In this document: piece after piece, positions 1 through 8,710 of the stretch
Position numbering within the stretch: the first letter of the stretch is position 1
How the letters are laid out: every line of letters begins with the position of its first letter
Source of the DNA: Bacteroidota bacterium
Lineage (GTDB): Bacteria; Bacteroidota; Bacteroidia; Bacteroidales; Dysgonomonadaceae
DNA length: 64,000 nt
Direction of reading: 5' to 3'
NCBI GenBank assembly: GCA_023424395.1
Contig: JAFADY010000021.1
Coordinates: 186,001-250,000 of the forward strand
Notes under the pieces: model-generated
Databases searched by the model: none
Told to the model about the DNA's origin: nothing
The model's input: the letters and a program-made list of their open reading frames with translations, nothing else
Made by a program: the position numbers and the translations under genes

Positions 1-752
1 GCGGCATCAATAACTTTATCTTGTTCAATAACCTCCGGAATTGCGGCATATAAACTTTTTCCGGGTTCGATGCGGGTGCTTGTTTTTTCACCCGGAAGTA
101 AAATGGGAACAGGAATCCACGCTTTGTAAGCGGGTTTGCCTTTTCCATTTTCTAAACGATCGAGAAGGTTTGTAACGGCTCTTTTTTTTGATTCAATGGC
201 ATCTTCGTGAGGCGCCAAACGATAACAAGTGATCAGATCGGTGTTTTGCGCCAGCCGTTTAGAAACGCATCCGTGTAAATCCATCGAAGTGGAAATTAAC
301 ACATCATTGCCTATCAATTCACGAATACGAACTATAAAATCGCCTTCGGGGTCATCCAAACCCTGTACGCTCATCGCTCCGTGAATATCGAAAAACAATC
401 CGTCAAGAGGCATAGCATCTCTTAACATATCAAGTGTTTTTTCTACAAGAGATTCGTACGCTTCGCGTGTTACAATGCCGCCGGGCATAGCATGTCCGCG
501 TAAAGTGGGCAACCATTCGGCTCTTTCAATAATTCCCGAATCGGACGCGAAGAATGGATAATACGTGAAAACGCTATCTCCCGTACGCGCTTTAAAAGCT
601 TCTTCGTGGGTAACTGCGGGAGAAAAAGTACTGGATTCTATGGCGATTCCGGCAATAGCGACGCGGGATAATTCTTTATCGGATGCGGAATTTTTACAAC
701 TCAAAAAAACAAAGAGAATAACGCAGGCAATTAAAAAAAATCTTTTTTTCAT
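1..752 (-). CDS. M81-family (MlrC-like) metallopeptidase lipoprotein, partial at window edge
   Basis: The reading frame is open from ATG at 752 to the window edge, giving 250 visible residues and no stop. The N-terminus is a lipoprotein signal (MKKRFF, hydrophobic stretch, lipobox FLSC with Cys19), so the product is probably anchored in a membrane. The body matches the M81/DUF1485 family that includes microcystinase MlrC: it has AIAGIAIESSTFSP near the start, FFDIHGAM near residue 125 and SMDLHGC near 158, with Asp and His residues typical of the metal site. The substrate is unknown; the family opens peptide or lactam-like bonds. It starts 6 bases after the rsmE stop and so probably ends the nuclease-rsmE operon. 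The C-terminal half lies outside the window. Confidence 0.8.
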   Translation of the reverse strand, partial: MKKRFFLIACVILFVFLSCKNSASDKELSRVAIAGIAIESSTFSPAVTHEEAFKARTGDSVFTYYPFFASDSGIIERAEWLPTLRGHAMPGGIVTREAYESLVEKTLDMLRDAMPLDGLFFDIHGAMSVQGLDDPEGDFIVRIRELIGNDVLISTSMDLHGCVSKRLAQNTDLITCYRLAPHEDAIESKKRAVTNLLDRLENGKGKPAYKAWIPVPILLPGEKTSTRIEPGKSLYAAIPEVIEQDKVIDA

Positions 753-758
753 GGGTTA

Positions 759-1466
759 CTAAATATTGTTTAAAACATGTATGGTGTGGCATGCTACAAA
801 ACAGGCCGTCTCGGTTCTTAATCGGGTTTCACCCAAACTTATCGGTTCAAAACCGTTAATAACGGCTTTCTGTACTTCTTCCTCGCTAAAATCTCCTTCG
901 GGGCCGATAAGAACGAGTGCATTTTCTCCCTGCCGGTAAGTTTTTGTTAAAAGCTTTTTTTCGGTAGGGTAGCAATGCGCGATGAATTTTCTGCCATTGA
1001 ACGGTTGGGTGATAAATTGATCGAATCCGATCATCTCGTCTATTTGGGGCAATACGGCTTGCTGGGATTGTTTCATAGCTGCAACTACAATTTTTTCTAA
1101 CCGGCTTGTTTTTAGTTCCTTTCGTTCCGAAAAACGACAAGCCACAGGCGAAAACCGATCGATTCCAACCTCTGCGGCTTTTTCGGCAAACCATTCTATC
1201 CGGTCTGTTTGTTTTGTTGGCGCAAAAGCGATATGAAGCGCAAAATTGTGTGACTTTGGCTGATAAATTTCATCGTTTATTGTAACAAGGCAATGCTTGG
1301 GATGCGCTTGCAACAAAGAACATGGGTACATAAATCCTTTTCCGTCGGTAACTGTTAATTCATCGCCTTCTTTCATCCGCAAAACTTTTACGCAATGCTG
1401 CGATTCTTGTTCAGTAAGTTGTCGCGTTTGTTTTATATTGGGATTATAGAAGAGCGTATCTGTCAT
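759..1466 (-). CDS. rsmE: 16S rRNA (uracil-1498-N3)-methyltransferase RsmE
   Basis: RsmE methylates N3 of U1498 in 16S rRNA using S-adenosylmethionine. The 235-residue length is normal for the family. The N-terminal PUA-like part is followed by a SPOUT domain with the knot motifs IGPEGDFS (187-194) and LGETRLRTETA (211-221), which are diagnostic of RsmE. The ATG at 1466 lies one base after the stop of the upstream nuclease gene, so the two are cotranscribed, and the M81 gene follows 6 bases later. No unusual residues were seen. Confidence 0.95.
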   Translation of the reverse strand: MTDTLFYNPNIKQTRQLTEQESQHCVKVLRMKEGDELTVTDGKGFMYPCSLLQAHPKHCLVTINDEIYQPKSHNFALHIAFAPTKQTDRIEWFAEKAAEVGIDRFSPVACRFSERKELKTSRLEKIVVAAMKQSQQAVLPQIDEMIGFDQFITQPFNGRKFIAHCYPTEKKLLTKTYRQGENALVLIGPEGDFSEEEVQKAVINGFEPISLGETRLRTETACFVACHTIHVLNNI

Positions 1467-1467
1467 A

Positions 1468-2061
1468 TCAGTTTTTTTCCCTGCGGTTTATCTCGTCTCG
1501 TAGTTTTGTCGCCAATTCGTAATTTTCTTCTCTTATGGCGTCGTCCAATCTTTTTTTCAAAGCATCGATCCTCACTTCCGTGATATCTTCTGAAAATTTT
1601 TCTTCGAATGAAGATGATCCCGATAGGTCTTCGGGCAAAACATCGCGTTCATCGAAAACAATGGCCATGTTTTGCATAATTTCTTCGGTAGTGTAAATAG
1701 GCGAACTGCTTCTGATGGCCAATGCTACGGCATCGGAAGTGCGTGAATCGATACGAAATTCCTTTTCGTTTTGTTTCAAAAGCAATTCGGCAAAAAAAGC
1801 GCCGTCTTCAAATTTATAGATAAAAACTTCCACCAGTTCAATATTTATTTGCTTGAAAATATTGTACATCAGATCGTGCGAAAGCGGCCTCGGAGGCGTT
1901 ATGTTTTCCATTACGATGGCAATGGATTGCGCTTCGGGAGTGCCTATGACGATGGGAAGCCGACGGATTCCTTCTTCTTCCGCAAAAATAAGCGCATAGG
2001 CGCCTGCTTGCACCTGGCTGAATGAAATTCCGAGTATAGAGAGCTTGACTTTGTTGTTCAC
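1468..2061 (-). CDS. Bifunctional nuclease domain (DUF151) protein with C-terminal UvrB/UvrC motif
   Basis: The 197-residue protein has an N-terminal DUF151 domain (about residues 8-130; VIGTPEAQSIAI and the SRTSDAVALAIR stretch) and a C-terminal UVR motif (about 160-195; LDDAIREENYELATKLRDE). Members in plants and bacteria have been reported to have DNase/RNase activity, and the UVR helix pair mediates protein contacts. This domain pairing is common in Bacteroidota, and the cellular role is not established. It is the first gene of a minus-strand operon with rsmE and the M81 gene, preceded by a TATTTTTG promoter box at 2090-2097. Confidence 0.88.
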   Translation of the reverse strand: MNNKVKLSILGISFSQVQAGAYALIFAEEEGIRRLPIVIGTPEAQSIAIVMENITPPRPLSHDLMYNIFKQINIELVEVFIYKFEDGAFFAELLLKQNEKEFRIDSRTSDAVALAIRSSSPIYTTEEIMQNMAIVFDERDVLPEDLSGSSSFEEKFSEDITEVRIDALKKRLDDAIREENYELATKLRDEINRREKN

Positions 2062-2089
2062 TGTTATATGAATTGATTTTATATTGTTT

Positions 2090-2097
2090 CAAAAATA
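2090..2097 (-). promoter_or_regulatory. Promoter -7 box of the nuclease-rsmE operon
   Basis: On the minus strand the sequence reads TATTTTTG, matching the Bacteroidota -7 consensus TAnnTTTG, 29 bases before the ATG at 2061. No clear -33 TTG was found at the ideal distance, so support is moderate. Confidence 0.5.
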
Positions 2098-2153
2098 CAA
2101 TTTTTTATTGTAACGAAAAATTAATCTTCGTATTTTTAAAAAACCGGTACTTT

Positions 2154-2184
2154 TTTGCGATTGATGAAAAAATATGTATCTTTG
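2154..2184 (+). promoter_or_regulatory. Promoter of tRNA-His
   Basis: TTTG at 2154-2157 is followed after 19 bases by TATCTTTG at 2177-2184, a near-perfect Bacteroidota -33/-7 pair. It ends 16 bases before the tRNA begins. Confidence 0.8.
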
Positions 2185-2200
2185 CATCCGCTAAAACACG

Positions 2201-2274
<74 letters not shown>

Positions 2275-2316
2275 CGAATGGTCGATAATCATGCCATTTT
2301 TAGATTTGTTTTAGGT

Positions 2317-2344
2317 AATCACGTATTTTTATACGTGATTTTTT
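2317..2344 (+). terminator. Intrinsic terminator between tRNA-His and the RNA methyltransferase gene
   Basis: A 10-base-pair stem, AATCACGTAT (2317-2326) and ATACGTGATT (2331-2340), with a TTTT loop and a following T run. It ends tRNA-His transcription and touches the last codon of the convergent gene. Confidence 0.8.
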
Positions 2345-3095
2345 ATTGCCTTCTCTTAAACTCCGAACAGACAATTGCAGTTGCCACAGCCACATTTAAA
2401 GATTCCGATGTTTGTCTGTCCGATGAAAAGTTTGGTATAAAAAGCTTCTTGGTTACAAGCGATTCCAATTCCCGTGAAATACCTTTCCCTTCGTTTCCCA
2501 TTACGATGAATCCGTTTGTCGGAAGTTCGGCTTCGTAGATGTTTTCTCCTTCCAAAAAAGTTCCGAAAACGGGAATTTGGTGATGTTCGTTGAGGAAATA
2601 CATTAAATCCACATAATGGACTTTTACTCTTGCAATGGCTCCCATGGTAGCTTGTACGGTTTTAGGATTGTAAAGATCTACCGTATTTTTGGAGCAAAAA
2701 ACATGCTCAATCCCAAACCAATCGGCCAGGCGAACAATGGTTCCCAAATTTCCCGGATCTTGAATGTCGTCCAAAACAAGATGAATGCTTTTTTTCAGTT
2801 TGATTTCCGGTAAATTATATTGCGGTTGGCAGAAAACGCCGATAATTTGCGGGGGAGTTTTTAAGAAAGATGCTTTTTTGAGTTCTTCGGCAGTAGAAAC
2901 GATCAGCTCGCTACTAAAGGATGGAGGAATTTCGTGTTGAGCTTCGGGTAAAACCGCAATAAATTCACATTTGCAGACATCCAATAAATCGAATACCAAT
3001 TTTTTGCCTTCGGCTACAAAAGTTCCGTGCAGGTTTCTGTGTTTCTTATCTTTTAAAGATTGAATGTATTTGATTTTATTTTTGCTCAACGACAT
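2343..3095 (-). CDS. TrmH/SpoU-family RNA 2'-O-ribose methyltransferase
   Basis: The protein is a SpoU-class SPOUT methyltransferase acting on rRNA or tRNA ribose. From the chosen ATG at 3095 it has 250 residues: an N-terminal RNA-binding substrate domain (about 1-95), then the three SpoU motifs DDIQDPGNLGT (109-119), MGNEGKGIS (199-207) and SLNVAVATA (232-240). The frame extends upstream to 3128, but that extension (MFKFVHNRREI) has no family resemblance; MSLSKNKIKYIQSL fits the usual start. The exact target nucleotide cannot be told from sequence. It converges on tRNA-His with a shared terminator. Confidence 0.88.
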   Translation of the reverse strand: MSLSKNKIKYIQSLKDKKHRNLHGTFVAEGKKLVFDLLDVCKCEFIAVLPEAQHEIPPSFSSELIVSTAEELKKASFLKTPPQIIGVFCQPQYNLPEIKLKKSIHLVLDDIQDPGNLGTIVRLADWFGIEHVFCSKNTVDLYNPKTVQATMGAIARVKVHYVDLMYFLNEHHQIPVFGTFLEGENIYEAELPTNGFIVMGNEGKGISRELESLVTKKLFIPNFSSDRQTSESLNVAVATAIVCSEFKRRQ

Positions 3096-3208
3096 AATTT
3101 CCCTTCTATTATGTACAAATTTAAACATTAATCCGATAAAATCAATAAAGCTTTCAATTATGCCGTTAAACTTATCAAATATTTAAGTGCACTATTTCCA
3201 AAAAAATG

Positions 3209-3216
3209 TATCTTTG
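3209..3216 (+). promoter_or_regulatory. Promoter -7 box before transketolase
   Basis: TATCTTTG matches the Bacteroidota -7 consensus and lies 59 bases before the transketolase ATG. There is no good TTG at the -33 position. Confidence 0.6.
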
Positions 3217-3275
3217 TGAAACTCGAAAATTCAAAATGAACTCAATACAATCAAAAAATAAAAATTTCTATTCTT

Positions 3276-5306
3276 ATGAATGATAAAACACGCATGAACA
3301 AAGCCGCCGACAATATCAGAATTTTGGCGGCATCGATGGTGGAGAAAGCAAAATCGGGACATCCCGGCGGTGCCATGGGCGGAGCGGATTTTGTTAATGT
3401 TCTTTATTCCGAATTTTTGGAATACGATCCTTTAAACCCGAACTGGGAAGGCAGAGACCGTTTTTTTCTTGATGCGGGGCATCTTTCGCCCATGTTATAT
3501 TCCGTACTATGTTTGAGCGGGAAATTTTCTTTGGAGGAGCTTCAGGAGTTTCGCCAATGGGAAAGTCCAACGCCGGGACATCCGGAATATGATGTGGAAA
3601 GAGGTATCGAAAACACGTCCGGCCCACTGGGGCAAGGACATGCCTACGCGGCCGGCGCGGCCATAGCGGCAAAATTTTTAGAAAACCGATTGGGAAAAGT
3701 TGCCGATCATACCATATACACCTACATTACCGATGGAGGAATTCAGGAAGAAATTTCGCAAGGCGTAGGACGTATTGCCGGACATTTGGGACTGGATAAC
3801 TTCGTTATGTTTTACGATTCCAACAGCATTCAGCTTTCTACGGTAACCGACGTTGTTACAAGCGAAGATGTAGCCAAGAAATACGAAGCGTGGAACTGGA
3901 ATGTAATTACCATCGATGGAAATGATGTGGATGAAATTCGCGAGGCGTTGAAAACCGCTAAAGCCGAAAAAGAACGTCCAACGCTTATTATCGGGAACAC
4001 GATAATGGGGCGTGGAGCTTTGGCTGCCGATTGCAGTTCGTTTGAATGTCAGGTTTCTACGCACGGGCAACCCTTGAGCGATGCAGGAGCAGACGTTATA
4101 CAAACGATAAAAAACTTAGGTGGAGACCCGGAAAATCCGTTCGCAATTTTTCCCGACACAAAGGAATTATATGAAAAAAGAAAAAAAGAACTTCAAGATA
4201 TAGTTACTGCCAAAAAAGGGAAGCACGATAAATGGGCCAAAGAAAATCCCGAATTAGCAGCCAAGCAACAAAAATGGTTCTCACGCGAATTACCCGAAAT
4301 TGATTGGAGCTCTATCGAGCAAAAATCGGATGCGGCTACACGCGCGGCATCCTCCACCGTGCTTTCTGTTTTGGCGCAAAAAGTGGAAAATATGATCGTG
4401 GCTTCCGCCGATCTTTCTAATTCCGATAAAACAGACGGTTTCCTCAAAAAAACAAAAGCCTTTGAAAAAGGCGATTTCTCCGGCGCATTTTTGCAAGCCG
4501 GCGTATCGGAATTCACGATGGCTTGTTTGTGCATCGGCATGAGTTTGCATGGCGGCGTAATTCCGGCGTGCGGAACTTTCTTCGTTTTTTCAGATTATAT
4601 GAAACCCGCTATCCGCGTAGCTGCGCTGATGGAAACGCCTGTTATTTTCATTTGGACGCACGATGCTTTCCGCGTGGGAGAAGATGGCCCAACGCACCAG
4701 CCTGTGGAGCAGGAAGCTCAAATTCGCTTACTGGAAAAACTTCAAAACCACAGCGGACACAATGCGGTTTTGGCGCTTCGCCCCGCTGATGTTCACGAAA
4801 CTACTGTGGCGTGGAAAATGGCGTTGGAAAACGCTCACACACCAACAGGCTTGATACTTTCGCGTCAGAATATCAAAGATCTTCCTGCCGGGGAATCGCG
4901 TTATCAGGAAGCTTTGCAGGCCGAAAGTGGAGCCTACATTGTTCAGCAGGATGAAGATTTCGATGTTATTTTATTGGCGTCGGGTTCGGAAGTTTCAACC
5001 TTGATCGAAGGAGCTGAATTGCTCAAAAACGACGGCGTTAAATCATGCGTGGTTTCCGTGCCGTCTGAAGGGCTGTTTCGTTCTCAGGATATTGAATATC
5101 AGGAATCTGTTTTGCCTAAAGGCAAAAAGAAATTCGGGCTTACTGCCGGATTGCCGGTTACATTGGAAGGTTTGGTCGGAGATGACGGCGATATTTGGGG
5201 CATGAAATCTTTCGGGTTTTCTGCTCCATACAAAGTACTCGACGAAAAACTCGGCTACACCGGCAGAAATGTTTATGAACAAGTGAAAAAAATGTTGGAA
5301 AAATAA
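3276..5306 (+). CDS. tkt: Transketolase
   Basis: Transketolase moves two-carbon units between sugar phosphates in the non-oxidative pentose phosphate pathway, using thiamine diphosphate. The 676-residue length is typical. Visible signatures are GHPGGAMGGAD near residue 28, HLSPMLYSVL, the TPP-binding stretch ITDGGIQEE...YDSN (about 150-175), and in the pyrimidine domain THDAFRVGEDGPTHQP (about 462-477) with the conserved Glu and His. The C-terminal domain is present and the gene is intact. It is followed after 46 bases by rpiB, another pentose phosphate enzyme, so the pair likely forms one unit. Confidence 0.96.
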   Translation: MNDKTRMNKAADNIRILAASMVEKAKSGHPGGAMGGADFVNVLYSEFLEYDPLNPNWEGRDRFFLDAGHLSPMLYSVLCLSGKFSLEELQEFRQWESPTPGHPEYDVERGIENTSGPLGQGHAYAAGAAIAAKFLENRLGKVADHTIYTYITDGGIQEEISQGVGRIAGHLGLDNFVMFYDSNSIQLSTVTDVVTSEDVAKKYEAWNWNVITIDGNDVDEIREALKTAKAEKERPTLIIGNTIMGRGALAADCSSFECQVSTHGQPLSDAGADVIQTIKNLGGDPENPFAIFPDTKELYEKRKKELQDIVTAKKGKHDKWAKENPELAAKQQKWFSRELPEIDWSSIEQKSDAATRAASSTVLSVLAQKVENMIVASADLSNSDKTDGFLKKTKAFEKGDFSGAFLQAGVSEFTMACLCIGMSLHGGVIPACGTFFVFSDYMKPAIRVAALMETPVIFIWTHDAFRVGEDGPTHQPVEQEAQIRLLEKLQNHSGHNAVLALRPADVHETTVAWKMALENAHTPTGLILSRQNIKDLPAGESRYQEALQAESGAYIVQQDEDFDVILLASGSEVSTLIEGAELLKNDGVKSCVVSVPSEGLFRSQDIEYQESVLPKGKKKFGLTAGLPVTLEGLVGDDGDIWGMKSFGFSAPYKVLDEKLGYTGRNVYEQVKKMLEK

Positions 5307-5352
5307 ACAGTTTGTAGTTAAATGAAACTGTCAACTTTTAAAGGAAAAGAAC

Positions 5353-5808
5353 ATGTCATTATTTGAAGATACGGTCAAACCTATCGGATTGGCTTCCGAT
5401 CACGCGGGATTTCCCGCAAAACAATATGTCATCAGCGTATTGAAAGAAAAAGGTATTCCTTACAAAGATTTCGGCGCTTATTCCGAAGAAAGTTCCGATT
5501 ATGCCGATTATGCGCACCCGCTTGCCAACGCGGTTGAAGGCGGCGAATGCTATCCGGGCATCGCCATTTGCGGCTCCGGAAACGGTATAAACATGACGAT
5601 GAACAAACACCAAGGCATTCGCGCGGCGCTTTGCTGGAATAAAGAAATGGCTTTTTATGCGCGCGCGCATAACGATGCCAACGTTCTCTCGTTACCCGGC
5701 AGAATGATCTCAGAAGAAGAAATTTACGATGTGCTGGTTACTTTTCTGAACACGCCGTTTCAAGGTGGCCGCCACGAAAGGCGCATTCATAAAATACCTT
5801 ACGGCTAA
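5353..5808 (+). CDS. rpiB: Ribose-5-phosphate isomerase B
   Basis: RpiB interconverts ribose 5-phosphate and ribulose 5-phosphate. The 151 residues match the family length. Signatures are LASDHAGF (13-20), the active-site loop CGSGNG (73-78, catalytic Cys73) and HNDANVLSLPGR (106-117). A purine-rich stretch (AGGAAAAGAA) just before the ATG is a fair ribosome binding site. It is placed directly after transketolase, whose donor and acceptor sugars it supplies. Confidence 0.95.
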   Translation: MSLFEDTVKPIGLASDHAGFPAKQYVISVLKEKGIPYKDFGAYSEESSDYADYAHPLANAVEGGECYPGIAICGSGNGINMTMNKHQGIRAALCWNKEMAFYARAHNDANVLSLPGRMISEEEIYDVLVTFLNTPFQGGRHERRIHKIPYG

Positions 5809-5826
5809 TTTGTTGCGGAGCAATCC

Positions 5827-6621
5827 ATGGCAAAAACCAAACGCCGCAAGGTTTCGGCAAAAAGCAGGAGAGAGCGAACCAACAAACAGCTTTACCGACT
5901 GATTTTTTTGCTATTGGGCTTGGTTGTTGCCATGGGAATTTACCGCGCATGCGGAAAACAAGACGATCGTTTTCATACTTTCGAGGATTTCAGGCAGTAC
6001 AGAAAATACCCGGTGTGGGGAGTGGATGTTTCGCATCACAATGCGAGGATAGATTGGCAAACTTTATATGATGAAAATGTAAGTTTCGTTTATCTGAAAT
6101 CCACCGAAGGCGTCAGCCATAGAGACCGAAATTATAAAAAACATTACGCTGCGGCAAAAAAAGCGGGGCTGAAAGTAGGAACTTATCATTTTTTCAGTTT
6201 TACTTTGGATGGAAACAGACAAGCGCGTCATTTCATCAAAAATTCCAAGGTAACTTCTAAAGACATGATTCCTGCTATTGATGTAGAACATTCAACTTTT
6301 AATTTGCCGTGCGAAGACGAAAAATGCAGAGAAAAAACAGTAAAAGAATTGAAGAAACTCGAAACTGCTATATTAGATCATTACGGAAAGCGCGCTTTGA
6401 TTTATACGAACAAAGATGGATACAAATTGTACATCAAAAATAATTTCCCCGAAAATCCGTTATGGATATGTGATCTGCACAACGAACCCGGAAGCGAATA
6501 CAAAGACTGGGTGATTTGGCAATTTTCTCACACGGGAAAAGTGAACGGTGCTGTTAACGACATCGACTTAAATTATTTCAGATATGCACCCGAGGATTTT
6601 GAAAAACTTTTAATGCCGTAA
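5827..6621 (+). CDS. GH25-family lysozyme/muramidase with N-terminal membrane anchor
   Basis: GH25 enzymes cleave the MurNAc-GlcNAc bond of peptidoglycan. This 264-residue protein has a basic N-terminus, one membrane segment (about 24-40), then a GH25 domain: GVDVSHHN (65-72), KSTEG (91-95) and PAIDVEH (149-155). These place the usual acidic residues at Asp67, Glu94, Asp152 and Glu154. It would act in the periplasm while tethered to the inner membrane. It begins 18 bases after rpiB and ends 3 bases before the S41 protease gene, which suggests cotranscription with both. The natural role (self wall turnover or attack on other cells) is not shown by the sequence. Confidence 0.9.
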   Translation: MAKTKRRKVSAKSRRERTNKQLYRLIFLLLGLVVAMGIYRACGKQDDRFHTFEDFRQYRKYPVWGVDVSHHNARIDWQTLYDENVSFVYLKSTEGVSHRDRNYKKHYAAAKKAGLKVGTYHFFSFTLDGNRQARHFIKNSKVTSKDMIPAIDVEHSTFNLPCEDEKCREKTVKELKKLETAILDHYGKRALIYTNKDGYKLYIKNNFPENPLWICDLHNEPGSEYKDWVIWQFSHTGKVNGAVNDIDLNYFRYAPEDFEKLLMP

Positions 6622-6624
6622 TTT

Positions 6625-7638
6625 GTGAAAAGAAAAATTTCCATTATTATTCTATCTCTCATTGTCTTCTTCGGGATAACCGGATGTGACGACCGCCTGA
6701 ATTTCGAGAACAACCCGCAAGGAAATTTTACCGCTTTGTGGACTATTCTCGATGAGAATTACTGTTTTTTTGATTACAAAAATGTAGATTGGGATTCTGT
6801 TTACCATGCTTATAGCCCGCGCGTGAAAAACACTATGGATAACGATGCCCTTTTTAAACTGATGAGCGATATGCTTGCTTCGCTCAAAGACGGCCATGTT
6901 AATCTGATAGCCTCGCACGATATTTCGCGGTATTGGAATTGGACGGAAGATTATCCCGTCAATTTCGATGCTGCGTTAATTAAGCGCAAATATCTGGGCA
7001 AAGAATACGGAATAGCAGGCGGCATAAATTACAATATCTTGGAAGACAATATCGGTTATATTTACTACGGAAGTTTTTCAAACGATGTAAGCGCCGGAAA
7101 TGTGACGCAAGTCATTAGCCGGATGGCTGTTTGCAAAGGCATTATTATCGACGTAAGGAATAACGGTGGAGGAAGCCTGACCAATGTTGAGAAAATAGCA
7201 AGCAGATTTTTTAACGAGAAAACCCTCGTGGGATACATTTCGCACAAAATAGGCAGAGGACACAATGATTTCTCCGAATTGCATCCAAAATATATATTGA
7301 GTTTCAACGGAGTGCGCTATCAGAAACCTGTTGTCGTGCTTACCAACAGAGGTTGTTACAGCGCTACCAACGATTTCGTAAACGTAATGAAACACGCCCC
7401 CAATGCTATTATCATAGGCGACAAAACGGGCGGCGGCAGCGGTTTGCCTTTTTCTTCGGAACTTCCCAACGGATGGTCGGTGCGTTTTTCGGCTTCGCCT
7501 ATGTACAATACCGATAAGGAACATATAGAATTCGGCATTGATCCCGATATCAGAGTCGATATGAAAAATACGGACGCGGCCAAAGGAATTGATACCATAA
7601 TTGAAACTGCTCGGAAATTGATTAAAGACAAAGAATAG
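6625..7638 (+). CDS. S41-family (C-terminal processing type) serine protease lipoprotein
   Basis: The product is a 337-residue secreted protease with lipobox FGITGC (Cys21). It starts at GTG 6625, three bases after the previous stop; no ATG gives a signal peptide. The S41 core is visible: LASLKDGHVNL (near 84-94), DVRNNGGGS (176-184), the nucleophile in NRGCYSATNDF (Ser246), and Lys267 in IIGDKTGGGS as the general base. There is no obvious PDZ domain, so this resembles the short S41 lipoproteins common in Bacteroidota. The substrate is unknown. It is tightly linked to GH25 upstream and the oxidoreductase downstream. Confidence 0.88.
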   Translation: MKRKISIIILSLIVFFGITGCDDRLNFENNPQGNFTALWTILDENYCFFDYKNVDWDSVYHAYSPRVKNTMDNDALFKLMSDMLASLKDGHVNLIASHDISRYWNWTEDYPVNFDAALIKRKYLGKEYGIAGGINYNILEDNIGYIYYGSFSNDVSAGNVTQVISRMAVCKGIIIDVRNNGGGSLTNVEKIASRFFNEKTLVGYISHKIGRGHNDFSELHPKYILSFNGVRYQKPVVVLTNRGCYSATNDFVNVMKHAPNAIIIGDKTGGGSGLPFSSELPNGWSVRFSASPMYNTDKEHIEFGIDPDIRVDMKNTDAAKGIDTIIETARKLIKDKE

Positions 7639-7643
7639 CAAAC

Positions 7644-8621
7644 ATGATACATTGGGGATTTATTGGTTGCGGCGATGTAACCGAAAAGAAAAGCGGCCCT
7701 GCTTTCCGCAAAGCAACCGGTTCGGACGTGGCGGCTGTTATGCGCCGAAATTCCGCATTGGCAAAAGATTATGCCGAACGCCATGGAGTGGGAAAGTGGT
7801 ACGATGACGCTTACGAATTAATTACCGATTCCATAGTAAACGCCGTTTACGTTGCCACGCCTCCCGGCTCCCATGCCGAATATGCAATTGCTGCCCTGAA
7901 AGCCGGAAAACCGGTTTATATCGAGAAGCCGATGGCGGCTTCGTACGAAGAATGTGTGGCGATTTCTGAAGTGGCCGAGCAAACCGGAATACCTTGTTTT
8001 GTGGCGTATTACCGGCGTACTTTGCCGTATTTTCTTCGGGTGAAACAGTTGGTAGAGGATAACGAAATAGGAGAGGTTTCAAAAGTGATTATCCGTTTTC
8101 GCATACCGCCGCACCCTTCCGATTTGAATAAGGAAACCCTTCCGTGGCGCGTAAAAAAAGAGATTGCCGGCGCCGGATACTTTTACGATTTGGCATCGCA
8201 CCAACTGGATTATCTCGATTTTCTTTTCGGTGAAATAACCGAAGTGCACGGAAGCGCAAAAAATGTTGCCGGATTGTACAATGTGGAAGATATTGTTTCG
8301 GCTTCATGGAAATTCGCGAATGGAGTGCAGGGCGAAGGAAATTGGGAATTTGCCGCTCCCGTTGCCGAACGTACCGATGAAATTGAAATTATCGGCTCGG
8401 AAGGCTCCATCCGTTTTTCTACTTTTTTATTTACGCCCATTGTTTTAAAAAATGCTTTGGGAGAGAAAACTTTCGAAGAAACCAATCCCGAAAACATACA
8501 ATTTAACTTGGTACAAAGCATTGTCCATTTCCTAAACGGCCAAGGCGATTATCCCGTAAGCGATTTCCGCTCAGGCACCCGCACCAATTGGGTGATGGAT
8601 AAGATGTTGGGGAGGATTTAG
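7644..8621 (+). CDS. Gfo/Idh/MocA-family NAD(P)-dependent oxidoreductase
   Basis: The 325-residue protein has the Rossmann start GFIGCGDV (5-12), the catalytic EKPMA motif (94-98) and the C-terminal alpha/beta sheet domain with GAGYFYDLASHQLDYLDFLFG. The family oxidises or reduces sugars and sugar-like compounds; the specific substrate cannot be read from the sequence. There is no signal peptide, so it is cytoplasmic. It is the last gene of the tkt-to-oxidoreductase run. Its stop overlaps by three bases the stop codon of the truncated convergent frame described next. Confidence 0.9.
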   Translation: MIHWGFIGCGDVTEKKSGPAFRKATGSDVAAVMRRNSALAKDYAERHGVGKWYDDAYELITDSIVNAVYVATPPGSHAEYAIAALKAGKPVYIEKPMAASYEECVAISEVAEQTGIPCFVAYYRRTLPYFLRVKQLVEDNEIGEVSKVIIRFRIPPHPSDLNKETLPWRVKKEIAGAGYFYDLASHQLDYLDFLFGEITEVHGSAKNVAGLYNVEDIVSASWKFANGVQGEGNWEFAAPVAERTDEIEIIGSEGSIRFSTFLFTPIVLKNALGEKTFEETNPENIQFNLVQSIVHFLNGQGDYPVSDFRSGTRTNWVMDKMLGRI

Positions 8622-8710
8622 GTCGTTTGTTTCTCAAAAACCGCTTCGTAAAACGGCATTCCCAGCCAGAAATATTTCTCACGAACGAGTTTAAAATATA
8701 CAACGAAGAA
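8618..8710 (-). pseudogene. Likely 3' remnant of a disrupted gene
   Basis: On the minus strand a frame encodes 30 residues including KYFWLGMPFYEAVF and ends with TAA at 8618-8620, tail to tail with the oxidoreductase stop. Its composition is protein-like, but it has no start codon in a sensible place and a TAG lies just upstream at 8711-8713, where the neighbouring membrane-protein frame takes over. I read it as the surviving C-terminus of a gene cut by insertion of the segment carrying the 8691-9338 gene. The family is not recognised. Confidence 0.4.

Noticed and set aside
565..762. Plus-strand 65-residue frame
   Set aside because: It is the shadow of the minus-strand M81 lipoprotein gene, whose frame has a signal peptide and family motifs.
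5307..5331. Terminator between transketolase and rpiB
   Set aside because: ACAGTTT/AAACTGT is only a 7-pair stem with an 11-base loop and a poor T run; the genes are likely cotranscribed.
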